Shown piece by piece: positions 49,026 through 55,776 of a stretch of DNA of 64,000 nt. The stretch is from Anaerotignum sp. MB30-C6. GTDB lineage: Bacteria; Bacillota; Clostridia; Lachnospirales; Anaerotignaceae. The notes under the pieces were generated by a model that searched no databases, had not been told where the DNA came from, and was given only the letters and a program-made list of their open reading frames with translations. Location of the stretch: positions 1,364,001 through 1,428,000 of the forward strand of contig NZ_CP133078.1 of the NCBI RefSeq assembly GCF_030908465.1, read 5' to 3'. Both the position numbers and the translations under genes were made by a program. The first letter of the stretch is position 1. Every line of letters starts with the position of its first letter.

Positions 49026-50858
49026 ATGATGAAACCAGTGAAAAAGCAGACAACAGAAACCACCACCGACACCAAAATCAAAACCTATTTGGATATGATT
49101 GCCCCTGCTGTGGTGAAGTTTAACACCGACCATTACATCTGTGGAAACACCTTCCGCTGTGTTTATGCACTGCGAGAGTATCCCACAGCTACATCTGAAC
49201 AGGCAATTCTTCGTCACCTTGGTGAGAAAGATGGCGTGACCCTGCGAATTTACACAAGGCAAGTAACACCGACAGAAGAAAAAAGAATCATCCACAATGC
49301 CACTAATAAAAACCGTATGAAAAGCAGCAACACCAACGATTTACAGCAGACGGTTACCGCCGAAAGCAACTTGCAGGACGTGGTGACATTGGTATCCACC
49401 ATGCACCGCAACCGAGAACCTCTCCTCCACTGTGCAGTTTACATTGAGCTGACCGCCAATGACTATGACAGTCTAAAGCTGTTGCAGACCGATGTGCTGA
49501 CCGAGCTTGTACGAAGTAAACTCAATGTAGATAGGCTCTTGCTCCGTCAGCAGCAAGGCTTTTTGTGTGTCGGTCCATCGGGGCGAAATGTGTTTGGAAA
49601 CCAGTATGAGAGAGTGTTGCCCGCAAGCTCTGTTGCCAACCTGTATCCCTTCAACTATTCGGGCAAGACCGACAGCCACGATTTTTATCTTGGGCGAGAT
49701 AAGTTTGGCTCGAATATCCTTGTGGATTTCGATAAGCGAGAGGATGACAAAACCAACCCCTGTATCTTGATTTTGGGTAACTCCGGGCAAGGCAAAAGCT
49801 ATCTCTTAAAACTGATTTTGTGCAATATCTTAGAAAGTGGTAAGAATGTAATCTGCCTTGATCCAGAGCATGAGTTCGCAGAGCTTGCCGAAAATTTGGG
49901 CGGTTGCTTCATTGACTTAATGAGTGGTCAATATATGATTAACCCTCTTGAACCTAAATCTTGGGATGACGGCAGTTCAGTGCATGACAAGGATGCTCCA
50001 ATGACCTTTAGGCAGGCAACAAAATTAAGTCAGCACATTTCTTTCCTAAAAGACTTCTTCCGTTGCTACAAGGACTTCACCGACAAGCATATTGATGTCA
50101 TTGAAATCATGCTCTCCAAGCTATATACCAAGTGGAGCATCAGCGATAACACCGATTTCACAAGCCTTGAACCAAAAGCTTACCCAATCCTATCAGACCT
50201 TTACACGCTCATTGAGGACGAATATAAAGGCTACGATACAGCAAAGCATCAGCTGTATACCGCCGAGCTGTTGCAAGAAATCCTCTTAGGACTGCATTCT
50301 ATGTGCAAGGGTGCAGAAAGTAAATTCTTTAACGGACACACCAATATCACCTCTGATCGCTTCATTGTCTTTGGTGTCAAAGGACTTCTGCAAGCATCAA
50401 AGAACGTAAAGAATGCGCTGTTGTTTAACGTGCTGTCCTTTATGAGCGACAAGCTTCTCACTGAGGGAAACACCGCCGCAGCCATTGACGAGCTGTATTT
50501 ATTCCTCACCAACCTTACCGCAATTGAATATATCCGCAACTTTATGAAGCGAGTACGAAAAAAAGAGTCCTCCGTAATTCTAAGTAGTCAGAATTTGGAG
50601 GACTTTAATATTGAGGGAATTCGTGAGATGACAAAGCCGTTGTTCTCTATCCCCACACATCAATTCTTGTTCAATGCAGGAGCTGTTGATGCCAAGTTCT
50701 ATATGGATACCTTACAGCTTGAAGAAAGTGAATACAAGCTCATTCGTTTCCCGCAGCGTGGTGTGTGCCTCTATAAATGCGGCAACGAGCGATATAATCT
50801 CGCTGTTTATGCGCCTGCATACAAGGAAAAATTATTCGGAAAGGCGGGTGGTCGATGA
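49026..50858 (+). CDS. virB4: VirB4-type conjugation ATPase
   Basis: A 610-residue T4SS ATPase. Walker A ILGNSGQGKSYLLK is near residues 250-263, Walker B AAIDELYLFLTNL near 485-497, and the distal motif SSVILSSQNLEDF near 515-527. The N-terminal 200 residues carry the VirB4 N-domain pattern (YICGNTFRCVYALREYPTA; HLGEKDGVTLRIY). It is the central motor of conjugation. ATG pair at 49026/49029; AAAGGA overlaps the first, so 49029 may be the true start. It overlaps the next gene by four bases. Confidence 0.94.
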   Translation: MMKPVKKQTTETTTDTKIKTYLDMIAPAVVKFNTDHYICGNTFRCVYALREYPTATSEQAILRHLGEKDGVTLRIYTRQVTPTEEKRIIHNATNKNRMKSSNTNDLQQTVTAESNLQDVVTLVSTMHRNREPLLHCAVYIELTANDYDSLKLLQTDVLTELVRSKLNVDRLLLRQQQGFLCVGPSGRNVFGNQYERVLPASSVANLYPFNYSGKTDSHDFYLGRDKFGSNILVDFDKREDDKTNPCILILGNSGQGKSYLLKLILCNILESGKNVICLDPEHEFAELAENLGGCFIDLMSGQYMINPLEPKSWDDGSSVHDKDAPMTFRQATKLSQHISFLKDFFRCYKDFTDKHIDVIEIMLSKLYTKWSISDNTDFTSLEPKAYPILSDLYTLIEDEYKGYDTAKHQLYTAELLQEILLGLHSMCKGAESKFFNGHTNITSDRFIVFGVKGLLQASKNVKNALLFNVLSFMSDKLLTEGNTAAAIDELYLFLTNLTAIEYIRNFMKRVRKKESSVILSSQNLEDFNIEGIREMTKPLFSIPTHQFLFNAGAVDAKFYMDTLQLEESEYKLIRFPQRGVCLYKCGNERYNLAVYAPAYKEKLFGKAGGR

Positions 50859-51325
50859 TGAAGCTGAAAACTGAATATGAGCAGCTATTGGGGGTTATTC
50901 TTGAAGATTTGCGTGTGTGCCTACAGTACACGCCGAATCGTGAGAATGACCTATTGTGTTTTATGGAGCAGTATATCAAGGCACCCAAAGAGCTTCGCCC
51001 GACCATTTTGCAAAATCTCCGAGCATGTATGGACGGCAAGGAATACCCCAACCCCTATGCTGTGTACCAGCATTATGGCGAACAGGAAATCAACCTCTTA
51101 GAACAACTCTTGCGTGGCTATCTCCAAGATATGCAAAGCTGTTCTGACAAGGAGCTTGTGCTGACAAACCTCATTGCCGCCATCAATGACCTGCAGGACA
51201 AATGCTGTGGTCAGCTCATTGATAATTGGCGTAAGGATCATCTAACACAGCTTCTTGCTTTAGCGGCGAAAGAACAATGCCTGTCTTCTGCAATTGCCGT
51301 GATTGACAGTGAAAACAGATGGTGA
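50855..51325 (+). CDS. Hypothetical helical protein after VirB4
   Basis: A 156-residue all-alpha soluble protein overlapping the VirB4 stop (ATGATGA). No family is recognised. Tight coupling to virB4 suggests a conjugation accessory role. Several Cys residues (for example DKCCGQL) could form disulphides or bind metal. Confidence 0.65.
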   Translation: MMKLKTEYEQLLGVILEDLRVCLQYTPNRENDLLCFMEQYIKAPKELRPTILQNLRACMDGKEYPNPYAVYQHYGEQEINLLEQLLRGYLQDMQSCSDKELVLTNLIAAINDLQDKCCGQLIDNWRKDHLTQLLALAAKEQCLSSAIAVIDSENRW

Positions 51326-51339
51326 GGTGGTGATGAAAT

Positions 51340-52398
51340 TTGGATTTAAGAGAACAGAACTTCGGTATCGAAATTGAAATGACAGGCATCACCCGCAGTC
51401 GAGCCGCCAAAGTAGTAGCTGAATATTTTGGTACTTGCTCTCACTATGACGGTGGTGGTTACGATGCCTATCATATTTTAGACAGCCAAAGCCGCAAGTG
51501 GAAAATCATGAGCGATGCCAGTATTATGTGCCAAAGGAAAATCGATAACCGCAAGGTTGCTGCAGGCCGAGAATACAACGTTGAGCTTGTCAGTCCCATT
51601 TGTACCTATAACGATATTGAAACAGTTCAGGAAATTGTGCGAGCTTTGCGAGGTGCAGGAGCCTTTGCCAATGCAAGTGTGGGTATTCATATTCACATCA
51701 ATGCTGCTCCATTTGAAGCCAAGCAGCTCCGCAATCTTGTCAATATCGTGGCAGCGAAAGAGGATATGATTTATAAGGCTTTACAGGTGGAATCCCGCAG
51801 AGAACAGCGATACTGCCGAAAAATTGACACCAACTTTTTAGAACGGCTGAACCGTGAAAAACCAACTACCCGTGACCATCTCAAAAGTATTTGGTATAAC
51901 GGAGAGGACGGCAGCTATCAGCATTATCACGATAGCCGATACCACTGTCTCAACTTGCATAGTGTATTTCAGAAAGGCACCATAGAGTTTCGAGCCTTTA
52001 ATTCGGGTGATTCGGGCAGTAAGGGTGCCATTCACGCAGGGAAAATCAAGGCATATATTCAGTTTTGCATGGCAATTACCGCACAGGCATACAACCAAAA
52101 GTATGCCAGCCCGACCAAAACCGTGTCGGAAAATGAGAAGTATACCTTCCGTGTTTGGTTGCTACGTCTCGGTTTAATTGGCGATGAATTTAAAACAGCA
52201 CGAACCCATCTGCTAAATCACTTGGAGGGTAATATCGCATGGAAAGACCCTGCACAGTCTGTCGCTCAGAGAGAACGCCTTAGAAAAAAGCAGGAGGAAG
52301 AAATACAACAGACACAACAACCTGAAAATGAGATAGAACCACAGCAGGAGCAGTCAGAGGACGATGCTCCTGCTTTTTCTATGTCTATGAATATGTAG
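51340..52398 (+). CDS. Amidoligase-family protein
   Basis: Starts with TTG 51340. The 352-residue protein opens NFGIEIEMTGITRSRAAKVV, then ELVSPICTYNDIETVQEIV, GIHIHINAAPFEAKQLRNLV and FRAFNSG, the amidoligase (COOH-NH2 ligase, glutamine-synthetase-like fold) signature. Known members occur next to gamma-glutamylcyclotransferases in phages and mobile elements and are thought to make or modify peptide or wall amides. That pairing holds here. The C-terminal 50 residues are a Gln/Glu linker ending in FSMSMNM, the longest Met-rich tail in the window. Confidence 0.88.
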   Translation: MDLREQNFGIEIEMTGITRSRAAKVVAEYFGTCSHYDGGGYDAYHILDSQSRKWKIMSDASIMCQRKIDNRKVAAGREYNVELVSPICTYNDIETVQEIVRALRGAGAFANASVGIHIHINAAPFEAKQLRNLVNIVAAKEDMIYKALQVESRREQRYCRKIDTNFLERLNREKPTTRDHLKSIWYNGEDGSYQHYHDSRYHCLNLHSVFQKGTIEFRAFNSGDSGSKGAIHAGKIKAYIQFCMAITAQAYNQKYASPTKTVSENEKYTFRVWLLRLGLIGDEFKTARTHLLNHLEGNIAWKDPAQSVAQRERLRKKQEEEIQQTQQPENEIEPQQEQSEDDAPAFSMSMNM

Positions 52399-52410
52399 GA
52401 GGTACTTTTG

Positions 52411-52917
52411 GTGAATAAAGAAAAAATCTATATCGCCTATGGCAGCAACTTAAATCTACCGCAGATGGCACAGCGATGCCCCGCGGCAAAGGTGCTTGGC
52501 AAGTCGGAGCTTAAAGATTATGAGCTGTTGTTTCGTGGTTCAAAGACAGGCTCTTATGCCACCGTTGAACCTTGCGAGGGCAAAAATGTGCCTGTTCTTT
52601 TATGGACAGTCGGCAAAAAAGATGAGCTGGCACTGGACAGATACGAAGGCTACCCCACTTTTTATGAGAAAGAAAATATGACTGTAAATGTAGACGGTCA
52701 GTCGGTGGATGCCTTTGTGTATGTGATGACCGAGGGACATCGGCTGGGAATGCCCTCCCATCGGTATGTGGATACCATAGCCGAGGGGTATGAAACCGCT
52801 GGCTTTGACCCCTCCGTATTAGAAAATGCCATCTCGGAAACTGCACAGCGTATGGCGGAAGAACCGGAACAGGAGCAACAAAACTTGTTTGGCTTTGGCG
52901 AAATGAAATGGTGGTGA
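52411..52917 (+). CDS. Gamma-glutamylcyclotransferase-like protein
   Basis: A 168-residue protein with the GGCT/AIG2 signature IYIAYGSNLNLPQMAQRCP (YGSN substrate loop), the catalytic Glu in LDRYEGYPTFYEKE, and FVYVMTEGH. GTG 52411 follows AGGAGGTACTTTTG; the TTG at 52408 is an alternative. It pairs with the amidoligase gene ten bases upstream, probably acting on the same gamma-glutamyl or isopeptide linkage. Ends EQEQQNLFGFGEMKWW, a variant of the acidic-linker tail. Confidence 0.87.
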   Translation: MNKEKIYIAYGSNLNLPQMAQRCPAAKVLGKSELKDYELLFRGSKTGSYATVEPCEGKNVPVLLWTVGKKDELALDRYEGYPTFYEKENMTVNVDGQSVDAFVYVMTEGHRLGMPSHRYVDTIAEGYETAGFDPSVLENAISETAQRMAEEPEQEQQNLFGFGEMKWW

Positions 52918-52921
52918 TCTT

Positions 52922-53155
52922 ATGGAAAAAGACTTTGAAAAATCATTAAATTCTCATCTGCAGAAAGCGATTGATGACTATGTACAGGGAGAAAAAGACA
53001 ATGTTTCTTACTTGGATTGCTTGTGGGGAGAGGTATATGGCTCAATCAATTCAGATTTGTGGAATGGCTGTCTTACGGCAGAACAGGCAGATTATCTGAG
53101 GAAGAAATATCTGTATGCTGAAGAACAAGAGCCTGAGATGGATATGAAATTATAG
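52922..53155 (+). CDS. Small hypothetical protein (MDMKL tail)
   Basis: A 77-residue acidic protein starting at ATG 52922. Its core (SYLDCLWGEVYGSINSDLWN, then TAEQADYLRKKYL) is common in small clostridial ICE proteins of unknown function. It ends with EEQEPEMDMKL, matching the Met-rich-tail pattern. Confidence 0.7.
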   Translation: MEKDFEKSLNSHLQKAIDDYVQGEKDNVSYLDCLWGEVYGSINSDLWNGCLTAEQADYLRKKYLYAEEQEPEMDMKL

Positions 53156-53171
53156 GTGGAGGTGATTATTT

Positions 53172-54275
53172 TTGGCAGAACCAGTATCAACGACATTGCT
53201 TGTCGCAAAGGCGGCGGCCACTGCTCTGAGCGATGAACGGCTTCGCAAAGGCATTGCTTGGACAATCGGTCTTATCCTGTCCCCTGTGATTTTAATTGTT
53301 GTTTTAATCTGTGGACTGCTCTCAGGAACAGCAGATCACAATAACACAGCCGTTGGTTTGTGCTTCGAGGGCGGTGTGATCTCGGGTAATGTCCCCGAGA
53401 ACTATCGGGGATACATTGAGGATATGCGTGGCAGCTTTACCCTCTTAGATGGCACGATTGCTCAAGTAAATAGTGAAATGGAAGATGGAGATAGCCTCGA
53501 CTCGGTAAGAGTTAAGGCTATTTTTTATGCTCTGTTTTTCGGCGCTGATAGTCCATCAAGGGTGGAGCATCGGCGGTTTGTAGACTGCTTTGTCACCTAT
53601 GAGGAACGCACCCGAACCGTCACCACCACCGATGCAGATGGCAATGAAACCACCGAGGAAGAAACCTATATCGTGGCAGTTCCCATCAAGGAACTGCCTG
53701 TGGTATATGCGAATATTTCAAAGACCATGGGCATTGCCGTTACCCATGAAAACCAAGTCAATGCTACGGAGATTTATTACCGAGTGCTTTATGGCAAGCC
53801 TGCACCCACCTATGGCTCAGAATTTGATGAGTGGTCAGACGGTCTTCCTCTGACGGACGCACCGTTTATTGGGGCGGACGGTTTCTGCTCACCTTTAGGT
53901 GAGAGTTGGCGCAGCATGGTCACCTCGGAGTTCGGCTACCGCAAAGACCCCTTCACAGGGCAGACAAAAGGTCATAGTGGACTGGATATGGGCGCACCCA
54001 AAGGCACATCGATTCGCTCCGCACTTGATGGAACGGTCTATGTGGTGCGCTATTCTACCACAGGCTATGGCTACCATGTGATGGTGGATCATGGCGGTGG
54101 ATTTGTCACTTTATATGCCCACTGCTCTAAATTTTTGGTGCATGAGGGACAGCAGATTAAGGCAGGCGATACCATTGCAGAGGTGGGAACAACCGGCAGA
54201 AGTACAGGCAATCATCTGCATTTTGAAATTAGAATTAACGGTGAGAAGCAAAATCCACGAAGCTATTTGCCGTAA
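53172..54275 (+). CDS. M23 peptidase, VirB1-like cell-wall hydrolase
   Basis: Starts with TTG 53172 (GGAGGTGATTATTT). The 367-residue protein has one N-terminal TM helix (TIGLILSPVILIVVLICGLL), a central region with an alpha-helical lysozyme-like or spacer part (residues 70-215), and a C-terminal LytM/M23 domain with zinc ligands HSGLDMGAP (near 266) and the HxH pair HLHFEIR (near 347). It would locally open peptidoglycan for the T4SS. Orientation and position within the operon fit. Confidence 0.93.
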   Translation: MAEPVSTTLLVAKAAATALSDERLRKGIAWTIGLILSPVILIVVLICGLLSGTADHNNTAVGLCFEGGVISGNVPENYRGYIEDMRGSFTLLDGTIAQVNSEMEDGDSLDSVRVKAIFYALFFGADSPSRVEHRRFVDCFVTYEERTRTVTTTDADGNETTEEETYIVAVPIKELPVVYANISKTMGIAVTHENQVNATEIYYRVLYGKPAPTYGSEFDEWSDGLPLTDAPFIGADGFCSPLGESWRSMVTSEFGYRKDPFTGQTKGHSGLDMGAPKGTSIRSALDGTVYVVRYSTTGYGYHVMVDHGGGFVTLYAHCSKFLVHEGQQIKAGDTIAEVGTTGRSTGNHLHFEIRINGEKQNPRSYLP

Positions 54276-54291
54276 GGAAAGGAAGAATTGT

Positions 54292-54675
54292 ATGAAAGAA
54301 AATATGATTAAAGTTGTAAAGGTTGAGATCGGTGAGCCTCCAGTGGTAAAAGAAATCGCCAATGACCTGAATGCTTTACAGGCAGAAGTCGATGGATTGA
54401 TTGAATGTGTTTATCTTGATGACGGCTGCATTGCAGTGGTCAATGAGGAAGGTAAAATCAACGGTATGAAACCGAATCGCAGAATGGGTGCGGATATTAT
54501 CTGCGGTCCATTTTTTATTTGTGGCGATGACGGTGAAAATTTCGCCTCGCTTACCGATGAGCAAATCGAAAAATACTCGTTGCGATTTACGCCTACACAG
54601 CAGTTTACAGGTGAAGAACCGGAGCTTGAACCTCGTATGACGTTCATCGGCTTTGATTGTTTTGGAGGGAGATAA
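54292..54675 (+). CDS. DUF3846 protein
   Basis: The start is ATG 54292 (AAAGGAAGAATTGT). A 127-residue protein with the DUF3846 pattern: KVVKVEIGEPPVVKEIANDL, then LIECVYLDDGCIAVVNEEGK, MKPNRRMG and DIICGPFFICG. Found widely in ICE and phage accessory regions; function unknown. Confidence 0.85.
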   Translation: MKENMIKVVKVEIGEPPVVKEIANDLNALQAEVDGLIECVYLDDGCIAVVNEEGKINGMKPNRRMGADIICGPFFICGDDGENFASLTDEQIEKYSLRFTPTQQFTGEEPELEPRMTFIGFDCFGGR

Positions 54676-54676
54676 G

Positions 54677-54922
54677 ATGAAAAAAGAAAATATTTCAGTA
54701 CAAATGGAATCTGAAAAACTCCGTGCCACAAGAAAGTATATGGAGAAAAAGGACGCGTCCTTGGAACAGGAACTTACCGATGCTCTGCAAAAACTCTATG
54801 AAAAATATGTGCCGGCACCCGTCCGTGAGTACATTGATGAAGCCGCTGAGGATAGCAAATCCAAGGTAAAGCCCAATAAACCGAGAGCAGCTGACCAGCC
54901 AAGCCGTGAAAGCACCATCTAA
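54677..54922 (+). CDS. DUF6103-like protein
   Basis: The start is ATG 54677 (GGAGGGAGATAAG). An 81-residue helical protein (ENISVQMESEKLRATRKYME; LTDALQKLYEKYVPAPVREY) of the type annotated DUF6103, usually just upstream of the oriT/mob genes in clostridial ICEs. The tail is basic and disordered. Probably a relaxosome accessory protein, on positional grounds. Confidence 0.75.
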   Translation: MKKENISVQMESEKLRATRKYMEKKDASLEQELTDALQKLYEKYVPAPVREYIDEAAEDSKSKVKPNKPRAADQPSRESTI

Positions 54923-55356
54923 CAAAACCGCACACTCCCTCGTGTTGCCCCCTGTTTGCCCCTGTGTGAGCTTTTACCGCCACAGGTAGGATAGTAACAC
55001 CCATTGGCAGATTTGAGGGCAATTTGAGGGAGCTTTGCCAAACACCAAAAAGATGATGAAACACAAGAAGAAAAGAGCGGCTTCATACCACGAATGAGGG
55101 GTGAACCCACCGTTCGATTTCTGTGCAGGATAAAGCAAGGTGCTGTAAACAGCCCCTTGCGGTCACGGCGGACGGCAATGCCGACCGCCTTTCTCTTAGA
55201 GAGAAAGCCACATTTTAAGAAATGCATAGTCCTTGCAGAAAGGTGCTGTAAATAGCCATTTTGGTGGTGCGAGGTGCTGTAGGGTGACAAAACCACCGCT
55301 ATTCCCACATTTGCAAGGTGCTATCTAAGGTGATATGAAACAAAACGGAGGTATGT
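54923..55356 (+). other. Probable origin of transfer (oriT) region
   Basis: A 434-bp gene-free interval immediately upstream of the relaxosome and relaxase genes. It contains a GC-rich 10-bp hairpin with one mismatch and a 3-nt loop (arms 55167-55176 and 55180-55189), and four direct copies of an AAGGTGCTGTA-like word (near 55137, 55240, 55271 and 55315). Inverted and direct repeats beside mob genes are the usual signature of oriT with relaxosome binding sites. The nic site cannot be placed from sequence alone. Confidence 0.6.
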
Positions 55357-55776
55357 ATGAAGCAAAACAAAGAAAACAAGGAGCGTGTGACTGCATGGCT
55401 CTACCCCGAAATGATTGATAACATGAACGGTCTGATGGCAGCCAATGGCATGAAGAACCATACGGAGTTCGTTGAAAAAGCGGTGGATTTTTACATCGGC
55501 TATCTTGGCAGTCAAAGCTCCACAACCTATCTGTCCAAAATTTTGTTGGAGTCCATCAGCGGCACGCTAAAGGAAACAGAAAATCGGCAGTCGGCAAATC
55601 TCTTTCGCCTATCGGTAGAGATGAGTATGATGATGAACATTCTCGCTGTGGGTCTTGAAATCAGCGATGAGGATTTGCGTACACTCCGTGGCAGATGTGT
55701 GCAGGAGGTCAAACGCAACAAGGGCAGAATCAATATGGAGGATGCTGTTAAATATCAGCAGGGGTTAATTGACTGA
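55357..55776 (+). CDS. MobC-like/RHH relaxosome accessory protein
   Basis: A 139-residue protein starting at ATG 55357 (ACGGAGGTATGT). The N-terminal part has an RHH-like pattern (ERVTAWLYPEMIDNMNGLMA; THTEFVEKAVDFYIGYL is close to the Arc-type helix), and the C-terminal half is helical. It overlaps the relaxase start by one base (TGATG). It most likely binds the repeats of the upstream oriT. Confidence 0.78.
   Translation: MKQNKENKERVTAWLYPEMIDNMNGLMAANGMKNHTEFVEKAVDFYIGYLGSQSSTTYLSKILLESISGTLKETENRQSANLFRLSVEMSMMMNILAVGLEISDEDLRTLRGRCVQEVKRNKGRINMEDAVKYQQGLID

Noticed and set aside
55081-55356. A tRNA gene in the GC-rich segment before the mob genes
   Set aside because: No cloverleaf or T-arm (GGTTCGAATCC-like) sequence could be found.
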